A stretch of DNA of 64,000 bases. Source: Lyophyllum atratum. Taxonomy: Eukaryota > Basidiomycota > Agaricomycetes > Agaricales > Lyophyllaceae. The notes beneath the pieces were generated by a model that saw only the letters and a list, made by a program, of their open reading frames with translations, was not told the origin of the DNA and made no database searches. The translations under genes were made by a program, and so were the position numbers. Location of the stretch: positions 124,001-188,000 of the forward strand of contig JACGCN010000061.1 in assembly GCA_014905825.1 (NCBI GenBank), written 5' to 3'. This document shows, one piece after another, positions 32,401-43,950 of this stretch (position 1 is its first letter; each line of letters begins with the position of its first letter).

Positions 32401-35400
32401 TTGTGCAAATGAACGTAAGTCCACGTTTTGGTGTTCTGGTGTTCCCAGTGGAGAGGGGGGCGAGGCGACCGTAATTAGCTGACCGCGCGATGTATCCAGT
32501 GCTTTCCGGTTCGAATCTGCGCTTAGCTTCGTGCACGATCTCGGGATGTGGAAACGGGTGACGGTTCCGTTCGCCTCTGCCTTTTCAGCGCGAGGTCGAT
32601 CACGGTTCTCAAGCGAATTCGAAGACGTACGTGGCGTACTGGGGTCTCGGCTCCGGGTTGAGGAGGGGAGGACGTGGATGGGTTGGTACCGCGCTGCTGT
32701 GACGTGAGTGGAACCACTCGGCACGTTAAGATCGATTCCCGGGCGGGTACGCCCTCCCTTTCGCGGAGGCCGGCGAAAACGGGTGGTACCTACTTTACTC
32801 GGTATGATGTGTACCCCCACGTCTGAGCCGTATTCCCCGCAATTGACTGTGATCCAGGACGTTTCGTTCTTATCGTTCATATATCTTTCGATCGAAACGA
32901 ACTCATTCTCGGTCCCACCGGAGACGGTGGTAAACGAAAACACTATCTTGGTATGTAAGTCGGGCTGCCTCCATCCCTTACCACGATGTCCCGACATTTC
33001 AATAGTCCCACTCTTCCGCCTTTGATATCCCGGCGAAGCCCCTGTTGTGGACCTCCGTACTTTCACCGCGGGTCCAGGCCGGTGGCTATCTCGTTGTTTC
33101 GTATTTTCCTTTCATCCCCTAGCGCCTTTGATCCCTTTTCGCCGCAGACGTGGCTTGATATCTTCATGTCCCAACGCGTTTGTCGCCCCCGGTCCGCACA
33201 TTGCGTGTGCTATCACCGATCTCACCCCCTTTTCAATCTCAATGCGATCATTGTGTTGTGGTGGCTAAGTGTCCAACCCTCTCTATTCAGTTCTTAGGTT
33301 CCTATCTTTGTGGCGTGTTTGTCCGCGCCTTGGATCCGTTGTGTAGGCGGGCTGCAACGTCGATGCCTATCATTTCGAACCCGTGTTCCTGCCATGTATG
33401 GGTTCATTTCGTTCATCCCCCTCGTTGTGGTTTTCATCTTGTTTGGATTTTGTCTTGCGCTTCTATCCTCGATTCACGGTGCCCCGTTTCGCTCATTCTA
33501 TTTGTTCTTCTCATCCTCTCTCTCTCTTTCATGCTCTCAACAAATCGGGCCGTAGGTCCGCTTCCGAGTTCCATTCCACTCCACCCAGTATTTTTGTCTC
33601 TTTCACAGGCGCGTGACGCTACGGGGGCTCTTCAGTCGAAACCATCTTGAGCCTCCGGATTCGCGAAAGCTGCACCCCGCTGGCAGGCACCCTGCCTCCA
33701 GTAAAGAGTCCTCGCTGTTTTAAACAGTCCAACTGATCAAACGCTAGGCTCAATGATTCGTGTTACTCCATTCGCAGTCCCTCTTCGCAAACCCATCTCT
33801 TCAGGACTACGAAGATACGCTTCGGTCATTCCTCGCTGTTATTTTGACGGGCAGGGAATGCCAGCGCATAACCTTCGAAAGTCGACTACAGCTGCGGGGG
33901 CTGTCTGCGGTGCTGATTAATCGCAAATGTGACTGGCGTCAACTTCGCTGTCAGTCGTCTTTTCGTCTCCCTTTCTACTCTTAGTCAGTTGAATCGTGAG
34001 GAGAGCAGGTCGGACCAAAGTTGTCATTTGCCGAAGTCCAACATGGAATTAGGGCCATCCTGTTCATCAGTTGTAACTGACCCCACGATATCGAGCAGGC
34101 AAGCAAACACCGGGGCCTATTTACAATACATCAAGGCCGAGAACATAGTACGTCCATGTTTTGTTCATGAGTGAAAGGACCCCAAAACTGCCTAGATCGA
34201 ACCTTGCCTCCAGGTCTCTAGAGAGGCAGGGACTGGCAGTTAGAGCGGTGCCGGAGCCCTGAACATCCAACCAACCGCCCCTGTCCTGCTGTTTTCGTTC
34301 GAAGCCATTTCTGCCATCTCACATGCCAAAACATTTCTGGATGGCTCGGAGAAACGACTGCTCCTATGTATAGCCCGACTGGAGGCGAAAATAGCTATGG
34401 GCGGCCTCGGCGCGCAGAGATACACTTCAGGATCTTTACTTGCCCCGGTTCCGGTTCGAAGGGAAAGTTCGATGTTGGGCATTGCTGATGGTAATGCCTC
34501 ACCTGCTATTGGCTGGAGGGGAGGCGAGTCGCCCGGCCGGCCTATTTTTCTTTTGTCTCTTGACATGCTTTTTGCACGACACCTGGACTGCGATATCACG
34601 AGGACTTCTGTTACTCCGTGTGGGGTGCGTTCATTATCCTGGCACACACACAATTTCAGTAATAATCTTGTGCTTTCAATGAGCGCAGGCCTCGCATGCG
34701 GTGGCGGTTAAGCCCAGGCCACCTCGATGTATTGAGGTTATTCTTGACGCTGTATACGACATTGACGGCACCTTTTCTCATCAGTTACATCCATCCCCCG
34801 CGAGGAGCGGCGCTGCACCCCGATGCCCGAGTGTCTGCTTCTACACGTAAACAGACCTGGGATGTACGGACAGAACACAACTTAACGACATTCAATGAGA
34901 GATCATGAGCGTCATGAGGCTCGCTTATGAGGAGCTCTAGCTGGACAGCGGGAGCATGGGGATGATCTCAGTGCAGTGTTCCCGTGCTCAGACGGGCAGA
35001 ATGCAGAACGATGACTTGATGATGACGGATGTTTTCCCAGAAGGAGAACAAGTCCTTCATTTGCTGTGAGAAAAAAAATGGGCATATATTTGATGTCGAC
35101 GTCTTCCTGTCGGGCAGCTCGGACGATCGAACTTCTCCTGCTCCAGTCGGAGGGATGTGACGGACCGGGTGCAGTCAGGCTTCTCTGGAATACGTTATCT
35201 AGAGTCTAACTTGGGCAACGCCTTGGCACTTGGTTGGAAATAGACTGGCATACCGGTGATCGCGAGTTTAAGATCCGTATGTATCTCCCCTTATCCTAGA
35301 TCTAGAGTTGGCTGCATTGACGATTGGGCGCATCAGCGCATCAAATGCGGGGAAGATTGCATCCATCTCTACCGATGTTCTGGAGGCGCGATGCGCTTTC

Positions 35401-37051
35401 TCGACTCAGCTGTGCAGGGCCAAGCCGCGAGATCCGTTTTTACAGACTGTTCTAACGCAATTCGGACGCCGGTTGAAGCTCGGTGTTTTCGCGCTGCTTC
35501 CGCCGCTGCGGCTCGCAGTCACGGATTTGTATCTCCCAGTTATGGGCCTCAGGCTCTCACATTCGCGAAGTAGGTAGCCGACATTCGTACTCAGCTGGCT
35601 GGACATCAATCAGTGGTGATCATTGAATATTGATCTTGAACCCTCTCAAGTGAGTCCGATCGCGTCATGGGATTGCCTTTAGCCAACTTTGTAACGGTGC
35701 CGAGGCCGAAGCATCAATCCTTCCTGGTGAACTGGAGGTATGTCAGTAACTTTGTCCACAGTAAAGAAGTGGAGGCTTCACTGACATCGGGTACTTCATA
35801 TCATTATTACAATGTCGATATCGCACGATAGTATCCGCCTCATGAAATTACCCATCTAATTTCCATATGCTACTAGAGATTTCAAATATTTCCTCGCCAG
35901 TGAAGGCCAAGCCTGTTCACTACATTTTCATTTAAAAACTTGTCTAAAACTTTTAAGCCGATGCCCTGATCGGCTTCGACATTCTGTAAGTCGTGTAACG
36001 TCTCAACTTTGATCAACAAATGAACATCTGAACATGAGAGCTAGTTGTCCATCACCATGTCATGGCGTGAAAGATGCATGTGATAGTCGGTTGCTGTTGA
36101 GTAACTTACATCCGAGTCTTCTGGATGGAACAAGCTCATATCAACTTTTAGGGATTCTCGTAGATAAGCCATGGACAGCGCTGGAGTCGGTAATTCGTTG
36201 ATTGGACGTTATCATGTTATCAAAAGAGAACTCCGTACGTCGACGTCTACCCAGATTGCACTACGGCCGTGGAATGCTAAATCCGCTAGTAGTCCGCCTC
36301 GAGGAGATTTATGCGAGCTATGACCCTGGATATTTCTTCAGATTTCAAATCTTTCGCTCATCAACTGCGACCGAAGTTACGGAGAGGCCATGCACCATCG
36401 CCAGGCGCCCATCTGCATCACTGTATGCAAATTTTCCGAAGGAAACGAGGCTAATGTCCGAGGAATACATATTGAAAACTGCAAAAAAAATTAGGGACAA
36501 CGATTTCTAGTACTTGATCTTCGGGCCAAGGTTCGAGCCTCATGATGAGTAAAGGAAAATCGACAGTATTTTCAGGGCTTATCATTTCCCTGCCAACAGC
36601 TCTGTACATGAATATCGGTTTCGTCCTGGTCACAGGAACGAGGCATCAACGCGACCCGTTGCGCTGGAAAGTCGAGCAGGCTCGAGCCTGAGATTCATTA
36701 CTAACGACCCTCGGACATAGAAAGGATGTCTCGAGACTGATGATCGTTAGCGAAAGAGATTTCCGCCGAGCGACACGTGTCAAGGTCTGAAGAATATGCG
36801 TTGGGATCCTCAGGATCGATCCTTGATAGAGCCCTGCCGGCGGTTGGTCTGACCCCACACGGTGATTCCACCAGGGCCTGAGGACAAGCCCTAACGTCCG
36901 ATACACAGCATATCCATACGCTGTCGTGTTTCTATCGCCGACACACCACAATCGAAAATATCTTAGGCTCGAGCACGAACCTATCTGAAGGTGACGCAGG
37001 GTATACTTCGAAATCAACCCTAGACACGTAGCGATAAAATCGTAAGAACAG
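29435..37051. other. 7.6-kb stretch without a supported gene
   Basis: Longest gene-free part of the window. 29435-30100 is presumably promoter and leader of the bHLH gene. 31700-33700 is pyrimidine-rich on the plus strand and resembles long 5' leaders. ORFs at 32269-33066 (-), 33180-33650 (+) and 34240-34653 (-) show no domain, no coherent exon borders and low-complexity composition. A short frame from 33752 (MIRVTPFAVPLRKPISSGLRRYAS) resembles a mitochondrial presequence but continues only about 55 codons. No RNA gene recognised. Confidence 0.5.
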
Positions 37052-39373
37052 TTAGCCCTCAGCTCCGTCCTCTTCCTCCTCTTCGTGGGCGTCCGGCTTA
37101 GCCCTCCGCCTGGTAGTTTTACGAGCAGAAGCCTTCACCTTCAACTTGCTGACTTTCGCTGCCTGTTCCACAGCCACTTCGATCCCTTCGACGATATCCT
37201 TCCCCTGAGATGTCATAGCTCCGTCCTCTTCCTCCTCTTCGTGGGCGTCCGGCTTAACCCTCCGTTTGGTAGGCTTACGAGCAACCTTCGACTTGGCGAC
37301 TTTCGCTGTCTGTTTCACAGCCACTTCGGTCCCTTCGACGATCTCCTCCCCCTGAGATGTCGTAGCTCCGCCCTCTTCTTCCTCTTCGTGGGCGTCCGGC
37401 TTAGCCCTCCGTTTGGTAGGTTTACGAGCAACTTTCGACTTGGCGACTTTCGCTGCCTGTTTCACAGTCACTTCGGTCCCTTCGACGATCTCCTCCCCCT
37501 GAGATGTCGTAGCTCCGTCCTCTTCCTCCTCTTCGTGGGCGTCCGGCTTAGCCCTCCGTCTAGTAGTTTTACGAGCAGAAGCCTTAACCTTCAGCTTGCC
37601 GACTTTCGCTGCCTGTTTCACAGCCACTTCGATCCCTTTGACGATCTCCTCCCCCTGAGATGTAACTGAATCCAATGCAAGGCCCGAAAGTCGATTTAGA
37701 GTTTCGATTTCCTTGGTCCAGGTCACCAAAGGGAGCTCGTAGCTAGGGGTTTCCAGTACAAGAGGGATGTTCTGGACTCGGGGGTCATTCAGTATGTGGT
37801 GGAATGCGTGGATGCCGATCTGTCCTCTGGAAGGTAAACCGGAGATTAGGTAACGGGACGACGCGTGGGGTGTGATGTACTTACATGCCGATGCTTTCGT
37901 GGCGGTCTTTCTTGGAGTTGTGGGCCATCTTCGAGTCGTTCAGATGCATTCCACGTAGATAGGTGAGTCCGACTTCGGCGTCAAACTTGTCAACTAGAAA
38001 GGTGCTCATCAGTTCTTGGCGTCGCTATGTGAGGAACCATATCGCACGCGTGGCACTGAAAACGACATTATTAGCGTAAGCGGCGGTGGTGTAATCCAGC
38101 CTTGACCTACTCCCAATCTTCCTTCTTCCTTATGTCGTACCCCTACCGCCGGTCGAGCTTCAGAGAAACAGGCTTTGAAGATGAAACATGAAGGCTCACC
38201 GCAGCGAACATATGACCTAGGAGCATATACAGGTCAACGAAGCATAGGTTCGGAAGAGTAGAAACGTACAAGTATCCAAACACACGCCTACCCTGGTTTT
38301 GTCCTCCACCTGAGCGACGATGTCCCCTAGATGGGAGAAATCTCCCCCAATGATATTCCCAGCTCCAGCCTAGAGTCCGAAAAGAATCACTGCCCAAATA
38401 AGCTGAAGCTTCGAAGAAAAGAAGAGCCGATGGCTTGCCATGTTCTCTAACACTATCGTAATCCTTTCAGTTTCCTTGTGCACTCTATTGATGCATTCCG
38501 CAATCAATGAAATAGAATGATCCATCGTCGTATCCCCAACCGTAGAACCCGGGCTAGAGACAATGTGAAATTCATCAACCGTATTGACCAGGAGGATTCG
38601 AACGTACTGGAAGTTGTAGAGTGTAAGACCCAGCTGTTCACACCGCTGAAGATCGTCCAAAAAGCACTGATACGACTTCTCTCGCTTATGACTGTCATAA
38701 CAGTGGGTAAGACGCGTCAATCTGCAGTAGGGGAACACATACGCGTCTGGGTTTCCTAGATTGATCAGATAGCTTCCATGAGGCAATATGAAGTCGCTGG
38801 TATACCCGTATTGCACCATGCGCGCTTTGAAGGAGGATATACATTCGGGTTTCAATGGTGGTGAAATCCATTTCCGTTGAGACTTGACGAAGAGGGCGAA
38901 CGCGTTGGCCCTAATTTTAGACTGTTAGGGAGACGTACAGGGTTCTAGTTTATTGCGACGTACCCGATTGCAGCGGCGTTGAGAATTGCATTCTCCACTC
39001 CCTTCACAGTCGAGACGTGCGCCCCGACCTTCCAAAGGGTCGTCACTCGCTCGGGAAAGGAACTCGTGTCGATAGGTGCCGATGCTTTCGTACGTTTGAT
39101 TCTCGGAGCAGGTTTCGGGTAGGTTTCTTGAACTCGCTCGGGAAAGGAGCTCGTGTCGATAGGTGCCGATGCTTTCGTACGTCTGGTTCTCGGAGCAGGT
39201 TCCGGGCGGGTTTCTTGTTCGATCTACGGTCAGGAAAGCGCAGAAAAGCAGTGGATGTATGGGGCGGACAGCGTACCTGCGACTGGAGGATTTGCCAACT
39301 TGATCCTTTTCCGGGGTGGCTCTGATGACTCCTCTTGTTGTGCCCGGCTACTCGAACTTCGCGTCTTAGCCAT
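37052..39373 (-). CDS. APN1: AP endonuclease, endonuclease IV family, 10 exons
   Basis: Cuts DNA 5' to abasic sites in base-excision repair; family members use three zinc ions. Exons: 39373-39277, 39213-38964, 38910-38608, 38553-38439, 38369-38270, 38216-38200, 38142-38111, 38055-38048, 37993-37885, 37826-37052 (601 aa). Metal-site motifs in order: [60 protein letters not shown] and VLETP, so the enzyme looks complete. Exons of 8 and 17 bases are needed to restore WDATLDKF and CHMFAAGYD. The intron 38438-38370 has a GC donor. The first acceptor (39214, AAG) is chosen by phase; a TAG ten bases upstream would shift the frame. The N-terminus has a 29-aa repeat in two copies and the C-terminus four Lys/Arg-plus-acidic repeats. 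The basic stretches (PRKRIKL, RKPTKRR) suggest nuclear import. Confidence 0.9.
37061..37675 (-). repeat. Four tandem repeats coding the APN1 C-terminus
   Basis: Units start about 156, 147 and 147 bases apart (52, 49 and 49 codons). Each codes a Ser-Gln-Gly start, EEIVEG.EV.VKQ-type helix, a Lys/Arg-rich block (KPTKRR or ARKTTRRR), [10 protein letters not shown] and Gly-Ala. Length is always in frame. Not part of the known catalytic domain. Confidence 0.92.
39048..39220 (-). repeat. Two tandem 87-base repeats coding the APN1 N-terminal region
   Basis: Units lie exactly 87 bases apart (29 codons) and differ at few sites. Each codes a Pro/Arg/Lys segment, [15 protein letters not shown], just before the catalytic domain. 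Confidence 0.9.
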
Positions 39374-39999
39374 AAACCCAACGAGATGACCGTACGCAGA
39401 GGATTTGCAGATAACGACGCGTCTGAGGTGTAAGTGAGTGCAAAACAACATTGACTGGAAGTCGCGTTACGAGATGCTGACGCTGTCATTGTCAATTTGT
39501 CACACATGGCGATCGTTCACACGGTGCCTTCAACCCAACCATGACATCGAGTTGAACTGTATTCATGATTCTTTCACAACGCCAGTTTCGAACCTCACGA
39601 GCTATTGGAACACTGCATCTTCTACCCACACCACTTATGTTTCGTACGTCTTGGGCAAAGTTAATGTCAATGGCTGACGTGGAACGCAGTTCCGGGCTAG
39701 TAACCCATGATACAGAATCTCATGTCAATCCTGTCAGCTTCACACATAGGTATAGCTTCTTCCCTCGAAGAGATAAATCTATCCGTACGTACGCTAACTA
39801 TGAGTCACAGGCATCCCAGTCCTACTCGTTGTATCGTGGACGCGGAGACTGCTGGCTACGAACAAACATGCGAAATCTGCGGCCGCGTGATGTTACTGCG
39901 CTGACGCAATCTGAACATCGTTTTCCCTAGAATCACGATCTATGACGATCTGTGTACGGGATCCGCTTGTTCCTAGAGTCTGAGAGCCACAGAGAGCCA
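39374..39999. other. Spacer upstream of APN1
   Basis: About 0.6 kb between the APN1 start and arm B of the inverted duplication. Holds the APN1 promoter. No gene seen. Confidence 0.45.
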
Positions 40000-41080
40000 C
40001 ATGGCTCTGCCTGTCTACAACTTTTGCTTCCTTTCGGGTTGACCGGGCAGGTAGCTCACGCGGACGCAGTTTTCTGATGACTGCGGCACCGGTTCCTCTC
40101 TTTCGCCAAGAGTTACCATCCTCAGACCTCGAGGCCGATGTTTTCGAGGATCACTCCAGATCGGAGAAGACCACGCGGATTTAAGTCTCGCTTCTGCGCG
40201 ACCTACCGATCGTTCTTCCTGTCCCTGCTCACGTTGAGCCATGAGGTCGTAGACAAACTTCGACATTGTTCCATTATATGCATCGTGGTATGACGCGCAG
40301 CTCGTAATAGACTGTGTACATCCTTACGGTCTAACAGGGATGGACCCGACTTCTCTAAGGCCATACTTCTGATTTTGCGAGACATTCCATTCTTCTCTTC
40401 CTCACCTGCGAATGATAATTGAGGTCGCGATTTTCCACATTTCATGGAGCAGCCATTCTGATATTCTATTTCGAACTTTGCTAATAGGAATTGTCTAATC
40501 CACGAATTTCGACGACATCCAACCCTGCTCCAAGCCGAAGGCCGCTGCAGCCTCCACATGTCTCAAGTTTTGATTTCGCGCTCTCGTTCAATATCAAGAC
40601 ACCGAGGAGAACCTGGCTACTATGTCCGCTGCTCTGTTTGGATCCGCAAGCGGGGAAGGATTTGGGAAGGATCTACATATATAAGCGAAATAGACGCGTC
40701 GTGATTGGGCTTTGTAGCCTTTGACGCCCCGCTGATCAGTCGATGGTCACCGAAAACCCCGGACGAGCGATCGATCATGCGGGTCAGGAGCATGACCAGG
40801 CGCAGCACCGTCGCCCTGTGATGTCCTCCTTCACGAACCCCTACAAAGCATATGCACGCGGTGCACACCTGATATAAGGCTGACTCATGTACATTGCCTT
40901 TCAGCGAACAATTCAAAGATACTGATACATTTCACGGTTTCTTCGTTTCTATTGTTCAATCCTGAGTGAACTACGTGTGCTGTGGTCAGCCGTGATATAT
41001 CCTATCCATATGGTTGAGGAAATGCACCATCGTATGCCTGCTGCGTGTTCGAGACAAGGGACTATCATTTGGCCTAGAGA
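40000..41080 (-). repeat. Inverted segmental duplication, arm B
   Basis: Reverse-complement partner of 14600-15740, with tRNA-Phe copy 2 just beyond the same end as copy 1 in arm A. The block around 40640-40820 (with the TATA-like CTTATATATGTAGATCC, read on the minus strand) is nearly identical to arm A. Arm B keeps longer open frames than arm A. Confidence 0.85.
40015..40266 (-). CDS. Small ORF in arm B with a frame shared by arm A
   Basis: 83 codons, beginning MSKFVYDLMAQREQGQEERS. The frame is preserved in arm A over about 30 codons (LMTQLEQEQEERSVGRAEAK) although arm A has lost the ATG and hits a stop, which hints at past coding capacity. Charged, no signal peptide or membrane segment, no known domain. 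It lies about 400 bases downstream of the conserved TATA-like site, and may be one exon of a larger gene. Weak call. Confidence 0.3.
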   Translation of the reverse strand: MSKFVYDLMAQREQGQEERSVGRAEARLKSAWSSPIWSDPRKHRPRGLRMVTLGEREEPVPQSSENCVRVSYLPGQPERKQKL

Positions 41081-41173
41081 ACACAAACGGGTCGACCAGG
41101 ATAAACTCAGTGGTTACCCGTTTGTCAATGCACCCCTTGAAGCTCACCTCACGGCTCTGTGCTCATCCATGGC

Positions 41174-41271
41174 GGGGGCATAGCTCAGTTGGGAGAGCAG
41201 CAGACTGAAGTCGATACCGATGCGGAATCAAGTTATTCTGAAGGTCCCGCGTTCAATCCGCGGTGCCCCCA
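41174..41271 (+). tRNA. tRNA-Phe (GAA) with 25-base intron, copy 2
   Basis: Same cloverleaf as copy 1 with changes in the D loop (AGTT for AGCT) and the T loop (TTCAATC). The 25-base intron after position 37 differs strongly from that of copy 1. A run of six T follows 16 bases downstream. The 3' end of the NLR-like gene lies 95 bases away and converges on it. Confidence 0.93.
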
Positions 41272-41365
41272 TGCCCGCATCTCACGTAATTTTTTCTTGG
41301 TGGTTATGTTAGGTGGATCACGGGGCAAAATGCTGATATCGATATCACGACCGGCCAGTACATAT

Positions 41366-43950
41366 TTATACATCAGCGAGCAAATCCCGACAGAACGACG
41401 CCCAACCCTTGAAAGTATCACTAAACATATAATAGGGATCATGGGTGTATAAGCATTCATACTTGACGCCCATGAAATCGCAGTGCTCCCTCGCCTGCTC
41501 AAACCGAACCGTAGCAGCATCCATGTCGTCCCACCGAACCGCGACCTCCCCAAGCGCCGCCAGAGCTTGCGCATGAACACGAACTTCAGAAAGCGCTTCG
41601 GCGTACTCTATGGTCTGCATGAGCAGTTCCGCGGCTGCACTAAGGTCTTCACACAGCAACTCGATGCAGGCGGCAACATAGAGGGAGATGACCGCCCGCG
41701 TGTCGATGTCCAGGGACTGTGTATACTTTTTGGTGAGCACCCCTATGTCTTCTCGGGCCTGATGGACGTCGCCATCTACGGCAATGTGTGCAGCTAGAAC
41801 AGTCAAGGCCCTGACAGCAGCAATTGTATCGTGTGTTTTCCAACTGTCGATGGATTTCAGCACCCGGCGCCGACATCGAACCGATTCAGACTCCTTGTCT
41901 TCACAGTAAGAGACATCCACCATTCCAACCAATGCGCGAAGAAGATGGTCGTTGTGGGAATTCGAGTCTCCGGAATCTGACAATGCAGTTTCGAAGTATT
42001 TGCGCGCGCTTTGGCAGTTACCCGCCCAGAGTTCCGCATATCCCATGATGTCGTATGCCTTCAAACTGGCCTCTAGAGTGGAAAGGCGTTCGATGCCAAA
42101 TATCACTTTGGTACGGAACACCGTGAGGGCAGCTAAGGCTAGTTCTAACGCGCCAGGTTCGCCTCTGATTGCCAATATGCGAGCGCGCTCGAGTTTGAAC
42201 GTGATTTCTGGGATATGGTCCAAGGGGGTTTTGAAGAGCCTAAGGACAGGTGGTCGCTGTATAGCTTCTTCGTAGATCCTGTCTGCTCTCGTATAATCAC
42301 CCGTAGCGTAGTACAACCCGCCCAGGTCAATGTCGCATTGTACCAACCATACATCTCCGAGAGTCCCGGAAGTCAGGCAGATCTCACGCGCCTCTTTGAC
42401 CGCCGCGATTGCTTCCGCGAATTGCCCGGCGTCTGATGCGACTTTGCCAATCTTGGTCAAGCATTTCATTTTCATCAGTTTCCCTCCCCGTATCGCATGC
42501 CAAGATGCCCAAAACTGGGGGGTAGAGTCGAGGTTTAACGCTAAGACTGCAGGGAGTAAGGCGGTCGAACGGAGTTTAGGTCCTTCCAGAGAGTCTAAGA
42601 AAGTGATGATGAGTTCGAGTGCCTCATCCATATCCTTTTTATCCTTCGTGTTGCAGTGTGCGAGATCCAGCACGAGAATATGTTCTATGTTGATGTCCTC
42701 TTCCCAAACAAGCTTTTTGCGGAGCGCGACGTCATTAAGTTGTGTCCTATAATACGTACGGACCTGAGCGAAGAGTGGTATCTGAAAAAGGCCAGCATGA
42801 TTATATTGTTCTGCGATGTAGAGCCGGACTGGTGCAAGAAAAGTGATGAAGCCATTTTTGAGATATGCCAACGAGTGTTTGCACAAAGTCTCAGAGCAGC
42901 GCGCGATGGTGGGGTTCGAAGGGAACATTTCAGCCGAGCGCTTCTTGTTTAGGCCCTGAGGAAGAAGGGCGATGAGCTGTATCATATGTCGCACGATGTC
43001 GCCGAGCTTCTTGATCGAGGGCGAGTTGAGGGTCATCTCAATGGTGACGGCTAGACTCTGGACCTTCCCGTTCCCATTCTCGAGCAGCAAGACGTGCCGG
43101 TGATCCCACTCCGCAAGTAAGTCTGCCGAGGACCACTGGTTTTGAACAGCAACCTGCGCAAGGAGATTGATCGAGAGAGGATGACAGTCGATAGCGGACA
43201 ATATGTTCCTAAGGGTGGAGGGCTCGATCGGTGAGCGATAGATCTTCTCGAACGCCTCAGCTGCGGCACTCAAATCGAGCGCAGGAACCTGGAGGCGCTC
43301 CCACTCTAGATTCGGCGGAAGCCCGATCATGCGCGTTGTAAGCAAGATCGCGACATTCGGTCGTGAAATGAACCGTTCGAAACACTCAGCGATGCGACCC
43401 CCGTCACCTGCCTCCGAAAATGTCTCTCCATTATCGAGAATCAAAAGAGACTGAGAGATGGAAAGATGCCTAGTGATAAGGCTGAGTGTATTTGCCTTGG
43501 ATAATGGAAGTCCCAAGCCTCGAGCGATGCGATCGAGGAAGGTCGTGTACGTGATCTGAGAGGCATCGATGTCATCGTAGGTCACGAAATATCGACGTTT
43601 CGAAAATCGCTCTATAATAGCGTCATCGTTCAGCACAGCTCGTGCGACACTGGTCTTCCCTATACCACCGGGACCGATTAGTGCGACATGCCTGAATGCG
43701 AGCAGCAAATGGGAAGCCTCGTCGACGAGATCACCCCTTCCACAAAACATCGAAGGTTTCTCTGGGAGAGGATCAGGCTCTAGTACTTCACTAACGCAGT
43801 TGTTGTGGGTACCAACATCTTCACGGAGGTGATAGGGGCTCACGCGGGTGCAGGCATCGATGCATGGTCGATATGAATGTAATCGCCCTGGACTGCGTTG
43901 AAGGTGCCACCAAAGATGTGAGAATTATGGGCATTCGCAAACAACGACAT
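41366..43950 (-). CDS. NB-ARC/TPR protein (fungal NLR-like), 2 exons
   Basis: STAND-class NTPase of the kind fungi use in non-self recognition and regulated cell death; ligand and effector unknown. Exons 43950-43844 and 43790-41366 join in phase to 843 aa. N-terminus of about 45 aa with NAHNSHIFGGTFNAVQGDY, a short Gly/Thr/Phe motif seen at the start of many Agaricomycete NLR-like proteins. NB-ARC: P-loop LIGPGGIGKTS (about 73-83), Walker B SLLILDNGE, sensor ILLTTR and the GLPL-equivalent DCHPLSINLLAQVA. The second half is helical with TPR-like repeats (TSGTLGDVWLVQCDIDLGGL and AQALAALGEVAVRWDD are typical). No large N-terminal effector domain. ATG 43950 is chosen because the motif follows directly; an in-frame ATG at 44076 is possible. 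Its 3' end and the neighbouring tRNA are duplicated, decayed, at 54 kb. Confidence 0.88.

Noticed and set aside
32269..33066. 265-codon minus-strand ORF in the gene-free stretch
   Set aside because: Arg/Pro/Thr-rich composition as expected from the antisense of a pyrimidine-rich region; no domain and no splice partners.
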